From: Oligoflexia bacterium
Lineage (GTDB): Bacteria > Bdellovibrionota > UBA1018
Reading direction: 5' to 3'
DNA: 64,000 nucleotides
Assembly: GCA_031292385.1 (NCBI GenBank)
Contig: JARLHE010000016.1
Location: 55,114-119,113, forward strand
Below, piece by piece: positions 26,981-35,248 of the stretch. Position numbers and translations under genes: made by a program. Under the pieces are notes generated by a model. The model did not search any database. It was not told where the DNA came from and saw only the letters and a program-made list of their open reading frames with translations. Numbering within the stretch: the first letter of the stretch is position 1; every line of letters begins with the position of its first letter.

Positions 26981-27598
26981 TCAGCCTGAAATGATTTTCC
27001 GGGCGATCAATCGCGCTTGTGCATGGAGCGACTCCAAACCTTGATCATTATGGATCACATAGGTCGCGACCGCTTCGCGTTCGTCGTCCGAGATCTGCGT
27101 ATCGATGATCTTCTCGGCCATTTCGCGCGTCATTTTCCAGGAAGAGGCGACGACTTTCGGGGGTCGGTTCAGCAAACGCTCGATCCTTTTTTCGCGCGGC
27201 GCGCTGACCGTGATCAGTCCCGCGAAATCGCGGTAACTTCCCGTTTCCACGAGAAGCGCGGCTTCGTAAAGAACCGGCGCCGAGCCGGCCTCCTCGAATT
27301 TTCTCCGGGCGATGGCGCGGATTTTAGGGTGTAAGATCGCTTCCAGGTCCGCCCGCGCCCTGGCGTCGCGGAAAACGATTTCCCGCAACGCTTGGCTTTC
27401 GGCGCTTCCGAATCGTTGCACGATCTCGTCGTGGGCCGCGCCTCCGGGTGCCGAGAGCTCCCGGGCGATTTGGTCGGCATCGATCACAACAAAGCCTTCT
27501 TCCGCGAAAAATTTCGCGACGGTCGATTTGCCGGAGGCGACTCCCCCGGTCAGGCCCCAGGCCTTAGCGTCCGCTTTTTTCGATTGCCTTGGCTTCAT
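26981..27598 (-). CDS. coaE: Dephospho-CoA kinase
   Basis: CoaE phosphorylates dephospho-CoA in the last step of coenzyme A synthesis, in the cytoplasm. The P-loop GGVASGKST is at residues 18-26, and VIDADQIARELSAPGG, ILHPKIRAIARRKF and the lid region are conserved. The 205-aa length is normal. Its start lies 35 bp inside the end of mazG, indicating coupled expression. Confidence 0.93.
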   Translation of the reverse strand: MKPRQSKKADAKAWGLTGGVASGKSTVAKFFAEEGFVVIDADQIARELSAPGGAAHDEIVQRFGSAESQALREIVFRDARARADLEAILHPKIRAIARRKFEEAGSAPVLYEAALLVETGSYRDFAGLITVSAPREKRIERLLNRPPKVVASSWKMTREMAEKIIDTQISDDEREAVATYVIHNDQGLESLHAQARLIARKIISG

Positions 27599-28436
27599 TC
27601 CAATACCGATCCATTTCGTCCAAGTTCGATTGATCCGGGGTTTTGCCGTGCTCTTTCAGTCTGCGCTCGATATGCTTGAAGCGGCCCTCGAACCGGTGCA
27701 GCTGCTCGCGAAGAGCGTCTTCCGGGTTGATTTTCATGAGATAGCCGACGTTGGCGAGGGTGAACAAAAGGTCACCCAGTTCGTTTTTGATTTTCTCGCG
27801 AATAAGTGAGGCCTCTTCCGACTTCGGGTCGGCCTTTTCAAGCGCCAGCACTTCCGCTTTGAATTCTCCGAGCTCCTCTTCGACTTTGGCGAGAGGGCCC
27901 TGCATATCCGACCATTGAAAGCCGACCTTCGTGACCTTTTCGATCACGCGCGCCGCGCGCTGGAGGGCGGGAAGCCCTTTCGGGACCCCATCCAGGACAC
28001 CGGCGTCCGGATTCGCGGCCTTTTCTTTCGCTTTCTGTTTTTCCCACGCTTCGAATGCGCTCGATTCGCTATCCGCTTTGGCTTCTCCGAAGACATGGGG
28101 ATGGCGACGAATCAGCTTTTCATTCAAGGCGGCGGCGACGTCGTCGATGCCGAACGCACCGGTCTCCCGGGTCATTTCCGAATGCAGCAGGACCTGCATG
28201 AGCAGGTCTCCCAGCTCTTCTTGAAACGCGAGTCGGATTTTTTCCTTTTTCAAATCCTCGGTCGAGTGGATTTGGTCGAGCACGTCCAAAACTTCATGCG
28301 CTTCCTCGATCAGGTATTGCCGTAGGGTCTGATGGGTTTGGGCCCGGTCCCAGGCGCAGCCTCCGGGGGCGCGCAGGCGATGGACGGTTTCGATGACTCG
28401 CGAAAGATTTTCCAGCTGATGTGAAGGTTTTTCCAT
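27564..28436 (-). CDS. mazG: Nucleoside triphosphate pyrophosphohydrolase MazG
   Basis: MazG hydrolyses NTPs to NMP and pyrophosphate as a housekeeping or stress function. The N-terminal repeat has GGCAWDRAQTHQTLRQYLIE, EEAHEVLDVL and EELGDLLMQVLLHSEMTR. The second repeat includes KVGFQWSDMQGPLAKVEEEL and KNELGDLLFTLANVGY. The 290-aa length is normal. The start is ATG 28436 (AGGGG upstream); an in-frame ATG at 28460 would add 8 residues. It is divergent from ybeY, with about 30 bp between starts. Confidence 0.93.
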   Translation of the reverse strand: MEKPSHQLENLSRVIETVHRLRAPGGCAWDRAQTHQTLRQYLIEEAHEVLDVLDQIHSTEDLKKEKIRLAFQEELGDLLMQVLLHSEMTRETGAFGIDDVAAALNEKLIRRHPHVFGEAKADSESSAFEAWEKQKAKEKAANPDAGVLDGVPKGLPALQRAARVIEKVTKVGFQWSDMQGPLAKVEEELGEFKAEVLALEKADPKSEEASLIREKIKNELGDLLFTLANVGYLMKINPEDALREQLHRFEGRFKHIERRLKEHGKTPDQSNLDEMDRYWNEAKAIEKSGR

Positions 28437-28467
28437 GGTTTTCAGCCCCTGTGATATCATGACTGCG

Positions 28468-29004
28468 ATGAAAACGACTCGTAAATCCGGGCTGAGCCCG
28501 CAAGTTCTTTGGTCAAAAAAGGCGGAGCGCGCGCTTCAAGGCGTGATCCGTAAAGCCCACCTTGTCCCGAAGCTTCGCAAAAAGGCCCCCGCGCCAAAAT
28601 GGGTCGTCGAAATCGAAATCGTGGGACGCGCGGCGATGCGAAAACTTAACCGCGAGGCGCGTGGCAAAGATCGTCCGACGGACGTGCTCAGTTTTGAGTT
28701 GCCGGAGGGGTTTCGTCGTCAAGGCCTGATCGGTCAACTCGTGATTTGTCTGCCCGTATTGAAATCCCAGGCTCGCGAGCTTGGACACGCGGAGTCGACC
28801 GAGCTCCGGGTTCTCATTGTTCATGGCTTGTTGCATCTTTTGGGGTTCGATCACGAGAAGGGCCCTGCGGCTGCGCGAGAAATGGCGCGTCTTGAGGATC
28901 GGATTTTGGGGTCCGGGCGCAAAGGCCGGGCGACGTCTCATTCATCTCCGGCATCTCCGGCGTCTCCGGGCTTGATCCGCCGAGTTCACTCGTGTATCAA
29001 TTAA
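28468..29004 (+). CDS. ybeY: Endoribonuclease YbeY
   Basis: YbeY is a zinc-dependent RNase for 16S rRNA maturation and ribosome quality control. The metal motif HGLLHLLGFDH is at residues 119-129, and RPTDVLSFELPE is the other conserved block. The C-terminus carries a short repeat of Ser-Pro-Ala units encoded by an imperfect tandem of CATCTCCGG. The start is uncertain between 28459 and 28468; neither has a clear ribosome site. prfB starts 2 bp after the stop. Confidence 0.92.
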   Translation: MKTTRKSGLSPQVLWSKKAERALQGVIRKAHLVPKLRKKAPAPKWVVEIEIVGRAAMRKLNREARGKDRPTDVLSFELPEGFRRQGLIGQLVICLPVLKSQARELGHAESTELRVLIVHGLLHLLGFDHEKGPAAAREMARLEDRILGSGRKGRATSHSSPASPASPGLIRRVHSCIN

Positions 29005-29006
29005 GG

Positions 29007-30162
29007 ATGGCTACTACTGTGCTCGCTCCCTACGAAATCCGCGAGAGACTTGCTGAAATGAGCAAGCGACTCGCCTTCCTACGAGACTCTCTTTGACCTG
29101 CCGGTCAAATCTCGCCGGATCGCCGAACTTACCGATCTTTCAAGCAACCCCGAATTCTGGAACGATAATCGCCGCGCCCGTTCGCTGACGCAGGAAAAAT
29201 CGCGTCTCGAGGCGGAGCTCAATGAGTTCCAAGATCTGGAGCGTGGTTTTAACGACGCCGAAGCCTTGTTCGAGCTGGCGCAAGAGGCGGGCGACGAAGA
29301 CGCCATGAACGAAGTTTCCTCACTGATCGTCGATCTCGCCGACCGATTCGAGCGGGTCGAGTTTCATAAAATGCTTTCCGAGGACGTCGACTCGAAAAAC
29401 GCGATCGTCACCATCAATGCGGGGGCGGGCGGGACCGAGTCGCAGGACTGGGCGCAGATGCTTCTTCGGATGTACCAGCGCTGGGCCCAGGATAAGGGCT
29501 TTAAATGCGAGTTGCTCGATGCGTTGCCGGGTGAAGAAGCCGGCATTAAAAACGCCACGCTCACCATCAGCGGCCCTTATGCGTACGGCCTGCTGAAATC
29601 CGAGGCCGGCGTGCACCGTCTGGTCCGCATTTCGCCGTTTGATTCGAACGCCCGGAGGCATACGTCGTTCACCTCCGTTTTCGTCACCCCCGAAATCGAC
29701 GACGATTTCGAAGTCGTCATCAATCCGGCCGATCTTCGCATCGACGTGTTCCGTTCCGGCGGCAAGGGCGGCCAGGGAGTCAACACGACCGACTCCGCGG
29801 TCCGTATTACGCACAATCCCTCGGGTATCGTGGTGGTTTGTCAGCAGGAGCGTTCCCAGATCAAGAACAAAGACCTGGCCATGAAGGTTCTGCGGTCGCG
29901 CCTCTATGAGCGCCACTTGGAAGAAGAGCGGAAAAAGCAGGCCACCATCGAAGACAGCAAGAAAGACATTGCCTGGGGCAGCCAGATCCGCTCGTACGTG
30001 CTCCATCCCTATAAAATGGTGAAGGACCACCGCACGGGTTTTGTCGTGCCGACGGCGGAAAAAACGCTCGACGGCGATCTGGATGGTTTTATCAAAGCCT
30101 ATCTGACTTGCCGGATTACGGGTGAGTGGGCCCGCGGCGGCGGCGGCGGCGACGAGGTTTAA
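29007..30162 (+). CDS. prfB: Peptide chain release factor 2 (programmed +1 frameshift)
   Basis: RF2 ends translation at UGA and UAA. The first 29 codons (ATG 29007) end in CTT-TGA-C, the classic autoregulatory frameshift site. After a +1 shift at 29094 the frame continues as DLPVKSRRIAELTDLSSNPE to the stop at 30162, 384 aa in all. The stop-codon recognition motif SPF is at 209-211 and the catalytic GGQ at 254-256. ATG 29007 has only AAGG directly before it, so GTG at 29019 is an alternative start. It lies between ybeY and a PlsC-like gene. Confidence 0.95.
29091..29097 (+). promoter_or_regulatory. Programmed +1 frameshift site of prfB (CTTTGAC)
   Basis: The in-frame UGA at 29094-29096 follows CTT, as in other RF2 genes, so low RF2 levels favour the shift and restore RF2. 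The Shine-Dalgarno-like stimulator usually found just upstream is not evident here; the preceding bases are CGAGACTCT. Confidence 0.93.
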
Positions 30163-30167
30163 ACGTT

Positions 30168-31046
30168 ATGTTCACAGCCGCGCAAAAACGAAGGCTGTTC
30201 CGCGATCTCGAAAAAGTCGATCCTCATTTCGCCGGAAGGATCGTGCCGTTTCTGGAAGGGCTTTATAAGTATTATTTCCGTTGCGAAATCGAGGGCTGGG
30301 AAAACGTGCCGGACGAGCGCGCCATGTTCGTCGGCAATCACAACGGCTTGCTCACTTTCGAAGTGTTGATGATGTTCTATGCTTGGTGGGACCGTTTCCA
30401 CGGATCTCGGCGAGCGCTGGGACTCGCTCATGCGATCGCGCTGGAAAACCCGTTTTTCCGCTGGATCATCCCCAAGCTCGGGGCCATTCCCGCAAGCCCG
30501 GAGCTGGCCCTGGAGGCGCTCAAGCGGGATTATTCGCTTCTGGTCTACCCGGGAGGGGAGAAGGAAGCTTTCCGTCCCTATAAGGAGCGGAAAAAGGTCG
30601 ATTTCTTTCAGCGCAAAGGCTTTATCCGGATCGCCCTCAAGGCCAAGGTACCCATCGTGCCGATCGCTTCGATCGGCGCCCACGAAACCTACGTGATTTT
30701 CGATCGGGGCGAGCAACTGGCTGAAAAGCTGGGACTAAAAGGCAGTATGCGGCTCCATGGCGTTCCCATCACCGCCCGGGGAGTTTTCTTTGCCTGGTGT
30801 GTCGCAACCGGAATGTTGACCTTCTTTCCACTCCTTCTGGCGCCAGCGGCGTTCTTTTGGACCTTTGTTCCGATGCCGGCCAAGATGAAGTTCGTGATCT
30901 TGCCCCCGGTCGACGTCTGCTCCATGGTCGATCCCAAGCTCTCGGAAGAGGAAAATCTTCAAAAGATATACGACCATGTGATCGGAACCATTCAGTCGAC
31001 CGTTACCTCGGAATATGCCAAACGGAAGTTTCCGATCTTGGGATAG
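30168..31046 (+). CDS. PlsC-like lysophospholipid/diacylglycerol-type acyltransferase
   Basis: This is a predicted membrane-associated acyltransferase of 292 aa. The catalytic block is VGNHNGLLTFEV (residues 55-66), a variant of the NHxxxxD motif. The second motif, VYPGGEKEAFRPYKERKKVD, is the substrate-binding PGG block seen in MGAT/DGAT-like family members. A hydrophobic segment near residue 215-240 may anchor it. ATG 30168 is used because the upstream in-frame ATG lies within prfB and encodes a poly-Arg stretch. The substrate is not known. Confidence 0.78.
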   Translation: MFTAAQKRRLFRDLEKVDPHFAGRIVPFLEGLYKYYFRCEIEGWENVPDERAMFVGNHNGLLTFEVLMMFYAWWDRFHGSRRALGLAHAIALENPFFRWIIPKLGAIPASPELALEALKRDYSLLVYPGGEKEAFRPYKERKKVDFFQRKGFIRIALKAKVPIVPIASIGAHETYVIFDRGEQLAEKLGLKGSMRLHGVPITARGVFFAWCVATGMLTFFPLLLAPAAFFWTFVPMPAKMKFVILPPVDVCSMVDPKLSEEENLQKIYDHVIGTIQSTVTSEYAKRKFPILG

Positions 31047-31050
31047 TTTC

Positions 31051-31205
31051 AAACTGGCCCCCTTCCATGTGCCTAATTCCAGGTGAACCCCCTGAAGTTT
31101 CTAGAAAAATTGGCTTATCTACCTCGAATCGGGGTGAACTTTCGGAGTATCCATTTGAAATCGGCAACTTCGATCCTTCACAGGCACACAGAGAGGGGCC
31201 AGTTT
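31051..31205. mobile_element. 155-bp MITE-like element with 24-bp terminal inverted repeats
   Basis: The left end (31051-31074) and the reverse complement of the right end (31182-31205) match at 20 of 24 positions, starting AAACTGGCCCC and ending GTGCCT. The element encodes no protein and lies 5 bp after the acyltransferase stop. This is the size and form of a miniature inverted-repeat element or an insertion-sequence remnant. No other copy was seen in the window, and the parent family was not identified. Confidence 0.6.
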
Positions 31206-31227
31206 ATGACTTTTTTGAGACCTACAG

Positions 31228-31256
31228 TTGACAATTAGGGTCGTGCTGCTTTAGGT
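31228..31256 (+). promoter_or_regulatory. Candidate promoter of the tRNA-Asp gene
   Basis: A perfect TTGACA (31228-31233) is followed after 17 bases by a poor -10 candidate (TTAGGT), about 45 bases before the tRNA. Only the -35 match is convincing. Confidence 0.4.
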
Positions 31257-31299
31257 TCCGAGTTCTCATCGAGAACGCTCGTGACGAGTTTTAATATGC

Positions 31300-31376
31300 G
31301 GGGGCGTAGTTGAGTTGGTTACAACGTCGCCCTGTCACGGCGAAGGTCGTGGGTTCAAGTCCCATCGCTCCCGCCA
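31300..31376 (+). tRNA. tRNA-Asp (anticodon GTC)
   Basis: The 77-nt cloverleaf is complete: acceptor GGGGGCG pairs with CGCTCCC, the D-stem is GTTG/CAAC, and the anticodon stem TCGCC/GGCGA has loop CTGTCAC with anticodon GTC. The T-stem GTGGG/CCCAT has loop TTCAAGT, the discriminator is G, and CCA is encoded. Confidence 0.97.
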
Positions 31377-31391
31377 TTTAAAACTCAGAAC

Positions 31392-31434
31392 AAAAAAGCC
31401 TCCGGGATTTATCCCGGGGGCTTTTTTGTTTTCA
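31392..31434 (+). terminator. Rho-independent terminator after tRNA-Asp
   Basis: A 10-bp stem (31398-31407 with 31412-31421, loop TTTA) is followed by TTTTTTGTTTT and preceded by AAAAAA, so it may work in both directions. Confidence 0.92.
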
Positions 31435-31564
31435 GGGTCTACGTGGGCGGAGCGATCCGAAGGGCGGCCGCGGCGAACGCCTCGCACGATCTGGCGCATT
31501 CAGTGGAGTCGGCTCCGCGCACTCCGGGTCGCAAGGGGGAGCCCTCGGCATCGGAGCACCGCAG

Positions 31565-31714
31565 TTCTATTCGTATGACCTGGATCTTCGCGAAATATCG
31601 GAAGTTTGGCGGCGCGGCAGCATGGTCGCGTCGCGAGGCGAGTCCGAGTTCCCGGGCCGGCTGCTTTCAGCCATGCGATACGAATTCGGTGGTCATGAGG
31701 AGAAGGCAGCGTGA
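31565..31714 (+). pseudogene. Decayed C-terminal remnant of 6-phosphogluconate dehydrogenase (gnd-like)
   Basis: Reading the plus strand in the frame that ends at the TGA at 31712-31714 gives YDLDLREISEVWRRGS followed closely by RLLSAMRYEFGGHEEKAA and a stop. Both pieces are conserved C-terminal blocks of the 6-phosphogluconate dehydrogenase family, but in intact enzymes they are separated by roughly 80 residues that are missing here. The rest of 31435-31757 (the gap between the terminator and the next gene) shows no other coding signal I can support. This is a gene fossil behind a tRNA. Confidence 0.72.
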
Positions 31715-31757
31715 ATTCCGCGGCCTGAGGCGCTCGGTGTTTGCCTTGATCACGCCT

Positions 31758-33026
31758 TTACTCCAACAGCGCCAGTCTTAATTCTTTCTGGTCTTTGCGG
31801 CTGAATTTCCAAACGACGCTATCGATAAAGAAATGATGGATGTTGATGAAAACGGCGAAGCTAGCCATGAAAAACCATGATTTCAAATACCAGCCGGTCT
31901 GAAGCACCTGATCCAGCAGGTTCGGCACCAGCTCGAACGAGCAAAATCCGACGAAAAGGAGAATAGCCAGAAAAATTGATTTTCTGAGTTCGGGCCGTCG
32001 CGACGCCTTAAAGCGGGTTTCTTCGACCCGGTAGGCGAACGGGAGGTACTGAAGCGAATGAAAAAATGGAACCGTCGCGAGGTAGTATTCCGTCTGTCTT
32101 CGAAGCGGCACCCACCAGAAGAAGAACGCGATCCACGGAATGACGAGATTCAGGGTCGGGAGAAGTTTGTACCTGCGGTAATTCGAGTAGAACACGAAAA
32201 CAACCGTAGCCGACGCCAAGATTGCGGTGATGACGGCCGTGGCCGGGACGAGCTTTGGTGGGAGGCCCAAAGGCATCAGCGGAATATTGTAGAAGTAGCT
32301 CTTGCCGGGAGCGGACGAGCTGTAATTCTCCGCATCGATTGAAAGGCTGAAGAAATTCAGGAACGCGACGCTGAAAAGGCTCGCTTTGACGAGCGCGCGC
32401 TGGAGCCGCGATATCGGATAACGATCGTACCGGGCGTAGACCATGATGCAGCCGAAGACCTGCTTCGAGTAATGCCACCCGACGGTCATGTTCATCAAAA
32501 GGACGGAAAGGCTGAGAATCTCCGTTCCGAGGTTGTCGAGCGTTCCCAGCCGGAAACCGAGGCCGATTTTCTCGAAAAGAAAATTCAAGTGCGTGACCCA
32601 AGGCCGGTCGGAAAGTTCGTGGTCGTAATGAAAATACGCCAGCGCGTAAGCGGCGATGAGGCCCAGCGGCACGGCGAGCAGCGCGAACCAGTGGCGTTTG
32701 ACGAACCCGAAGCCGCGGCCGTAGCCGAATCGGTACGAGATCATGAAGTGCGGGTAATTGCAGAAAATTGACATCATCGCGAAGACGGCGCCAACCTGCG
32801 TGAAATGGTTTTCGATGACATTCGATCGAGCGCGAAAGAGCTCTCCAAGTTGCATCACGGCCCAGAGAACGATGCTGGCGCCTCCCAGCAGCCAGAAGTC
32901 CACGAAGCGCGTGGAAACAGCCTTGCGCCGAAGTCTCTCTTCCATGGACGGCGCCGGAATGGCCAGGGGGATCGGAAGTTCGCGCGAGCTTTGTGGGGAG
33001 ACTATTTCATCGCCGAGAAGCGTCAT
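31758..33026 (-). CDS. Polytopic membrane protein of unknown function
   Basis: The 422-aa product has about eight to ten hydrophobic helices, for example FVDFWLLGGASIVLWAVMQL and residues 330-350. It carries several His-containing spots such as NYPHFMISYRFGYGRG near residue 90 and NIHHFFIDSVVWKFSR near the C-terminus. The HHFFID motif could bind metal, but no family was recognised. It follows a histidine kinase by 20 bp on the same strand and is likely in its operon. The ribosome site is weak. Confidence 0.7.
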   Translation of the reverse strand: MTLLGDEIVSPQSSRELPIPLAIPAPSMEERLRRKAVSTRFVDFWLLGGASIVLWAVMQLGELFRARSNVIENHFTQVGAVFAMMSIFCNYPHFMISYRFGYGRGFGFVKRHWFALLAVPLGLIAAYALAYFHYDHELSDRPWVTHLNFLFEKIGLGFRLGTLDNLGTEILSLSVLLMNMTVGWHYSKQVFGCIMVYARYDRYPISRLQRALVKASLFSVAFLNFFSLSIDAENYSSSAPGKSYFYNIPLMPLGLPPKLVPATAVITAILASATVVFVFYSNYRRYKLLPTLNLVIPWIAFFFWWVPLRRQTEYYLATVPFFHSLQYLPFAYRVEETRFKASRRPELRKSIFLAILLFVGFCSFELVPNLLDQVLQTGWYLKSWFFMASFAVFINIHHFFIDSVVWKFSRKDQKELRLALLE

Positions 33027-33046
33027 TCATAGATTGTCCGCGCGAA

Positions 33047-34525
33047 CTATGTCTGAAGTGTGATGGCCCTCGGGCGCGGAATGGAGATCCGGATCTCGGC
33101 CCCGAGCACTTCGCCCGAGGGGGTCGTCCTGTTCTTTGCCGTCAGTTTTCCGCGGTGGATTTCGGCGACGGTCCTCATGATGACCGATCCAAGTCCCACG
33201 GAAAGCCTTCCGTCATTCGAGCGCTCGACTGCGCGGCTGACTCGCCTTTCGCCGAACCCCTTCAGGGCGTCCGCGGAAAACCCAGGCCCGTCGTCTTGGA
33301 TGAGCACGGTGATTTCCTCGGAAGAAGGGGCGAGAAATTCGATGGTCACCTTGGATTTCGCGAACGAAAGAGCGTTGTCCAACGCATTCCTGAAAAGCCT
33401 TCTCATCAGGTGGGCATCGCCCGTGATCTCGAATCGGTCGGACCGGAGATCGTTCTTGAGCTCGACCGTTTTTCCGTCGACGTTACGACGGGAGAAAACG
33501 CTTTCGGATTCCTCGTCCAAAATTTGCGCCAACGAAACCAATTTCCGGTCTCCATGATAGCTCGGTTCGCTCATCTGTGCGAGCATGAGCAAGTCCTCGA
33601 CCAGGCGCTCGAAATACTCGACTTCTTTTCGGGAAAGGAAAAGCAGCTCTTCGCGGATTTTCTGATCGGCTTCTTGCGTTTTCTTGCCGATCGTCGCGAG
33701 CAGGTTTTTCAGCGAAGCGATGGGGGTCCGAAGATCGTGTGCCAGGTCCTGCAGCAGCGAGACGCGCGAGTGTTCGACGCTGTGCAAACGGTCCACCAGG
33801 CGCTCGATCTCGTCCGCCATCTTGTTGAAACGAAGCATCGCCTGGCCCAGCTCGTCCATTCGGTGGATCGGAAAACGTGCTTTCAGGTTTCCGCTTTGGA
33901 GCTCGGCGATCACGTTATCCGCTAGAGCCATCTTCTCCGTCATCGAGCGGAAAAGCAGGAAGAGAGCAAATCCGATCCCTAGCAGAACGGACAGGATCAG
34001 CAGGCCCACCGTGGCCAAAAAGAAGGGCAGCGGCGGCAAGGGACGCATATCTTTGTCGATATGGGAAATGTAGAGATACTCCGCCGGTGATCCCGGAAGG
34101 CGGATCAAGGAGTCCTGGAACACCGGCGTTCCCGGAGGTCCTTTTTGTTCGGGGCTCGCGCCGACCTGGGTCACTTCATAGGCTGACTCCGGTTTTTTGA
34201 TTTCCTGCCAGGCTAGGCCGATCGGGTCGGGGTCGGATAGATTTTTTCCGTCCTGCGAAAGAAGGTGAAATCGGAAGGGAAGCCCTCGGTCGGCGAGATT
34301 TTCGACCTGTTTGAGGGCGCGAACCCGGTCGTTGCCGGATTGCGCGGCGGTCTGATCGACGAGCTTGGCGAAGAAGATTTGCGGTCCGGGACCGATCCCG
34401 AAAGCCTGGCGGCTCGCCGCCAGCCTCATGATGAAGTTCGAGGCAATGAAGCCGATGCCGATAAAAGCGACGACGACAACGGCGGTGATCGCATAGTGGC
34501 GCCTGAAGAGCTTTGTCTGGATCAT
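33047..34525 (-). CDS. Sensor histidine kinase (OmpR-family partner)
   Basis: The 492-aa product has a first membrane helix (residues 11-33), a periplasmic domain of about 130 residues, a second helix (168-192), a HAMP linker, the HisKA phospho-acceptor His263 in LAHDLRTPIAS, and an ATPase domain with N-box NALDNALSF and G-box GLGSVIMRTV. It overlaps its response regulator by 4 bp (ATGA). The signal sensed is unknown. Confidence 0.93.
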   Translation of the reverse strand: MIQTKLFRRHYAITAVVVVAFIGIGFIASNFIMRLAASRQAFGIGPGPQIFFAKLVDQTAAQSGNDRVRALKQVENLADRGLPFRFHLLSQDGKNLSDPDPIGLAWQEIKKPESAYEVTQVGASPEQKGPPGTPVFQDSLIRLPGSPAEYLYISHIDKDMRPLPPLPFFLATVGLLILSVLLGIGFALFLLFRSMTEKMALADNVIAELQSGNLKARFPIHRMDELGQAMLRFNKMADEIERLVDRLHSVEHSRVSLLQDLAHDLRTPIASLKNLLATIGKKTQEADQKIREELLFLSRKEVEYFERLVEDLLMLAQMSEPSYHGDRKLVSLAQILDEESESVFSRRNVDGKTVELKNDLRSDRFEITGDAHLMRRLFRNALDNALSFAKSKVTIEFLAPSSEEITVLIQDDGPGFSADALKGFGERRVSRAVERSNDGRLSVGLGSVIMRTVAEIHRGKLTAKNRTTPSGEVLGAEIRISIPRPRAITLQT

Positions 34526-35193
34526 TTCTTTTCCAATCGATAACCGACACCGTAGACGGATCCGATCTGAACGGAGTGGACGCCGGCCGCCTTGAGGCGC
34601 GACCGGAGGTGGCTGACGTTGGAGTCGATCGTCCGGTCAAAGAGGTCTCCGTTTTTATCGATGGCTTCGAGCAATCTATCGCGAGTCAGGACGGCTTCCG
34701 CGTTTTGGACGAAGAAAGCCAAAATATCGAATTCCCTGGGGCTCAGTTCGATTTCCTTTCCGTCGTGGAGGACTTTGCGTTGATCGATCAAAACCAGCAG
34801 GCCGCCGTATCGTACCTGGTGGGACCGGATCTGCGGCTCATTGAGCGCGGTTTTGATCCTGGCCAAAAGCTCGCGATCGTCGAACGGCTTTCGTATGTAA
34901 TCGTTGGCGCCGAATTGCAGGCCCTCCACGACCGAATCGACATCGGTCTTCGCGGTCAAGACGAGAACCGGGATCCGCGAGCCCGCTTTTCGGATCTCTT
35001 TCAGGAAATCGAAACCGCTGCCGTCCGGAAGCCCCACGTCCAAGACGATCAGTTCGAGATTTTTTCTCTTGTTGGCGATCATGGCGGCGTGAAGACTATT
35101 GGCCCAATGCACCTTGTATCCTTCGTGTTCCAAGTTGAGGCAAAGCCCCCTTCCCAGAACCGGATCATCCTCGACGAGCAGTATCTCGGTCAT
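34522..35193 (-). CDS. OmpR/PhoB-family response regulator
   Basis: A receiver domain (phospho-acceptor Asp52 in VLDVGLPDG, Lys in the IRKPF motif) is followed by a winged-helix DNA-binding domain (LSPREFDILAFFVQNAEAVL to GVGYRLEKK), 223 aa in total. The start is ATG 35193, preceded by AGG. A longer open frame upstream is not protein-like. It is co-transcribed with the histidine kinase. Confidence 0.94.
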   Translation of the reverse strand: MTEILLVEDDPVLGRGLCLNLEHEGYKVHWANSLHAAMIANKRKNLELIVLDVGLPDGSGFDFLKEIRKAGSRIPVLVLTAKTDVDSVVEGLQFGANDYIRKPFDDRELLARIKTALNEPQIRSHQVRYGGLLVLIDQRKVLHDGKEIELSPREFDILAFFVQNAEAVLTRDRLLEAIDKNGDLFDRTIDSNVSHLRSRLKAAGVHSVQIGSVYGVGYRLEKK

Positions 35194-35248
35194 ATGCCTG
35201 TACCTTGAGTCCAATTGTATCACCGCCGCCCCGCGCTTCGGGACCGCT

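Noticed and set aside
31443..31781. 112-aa plus-strand open frame after the tRNA terminator
   Set aside because: Its composition is not protein-like, and another frame in the same stretch carries the 6-phosphogluconate dehydrogenase remnant.
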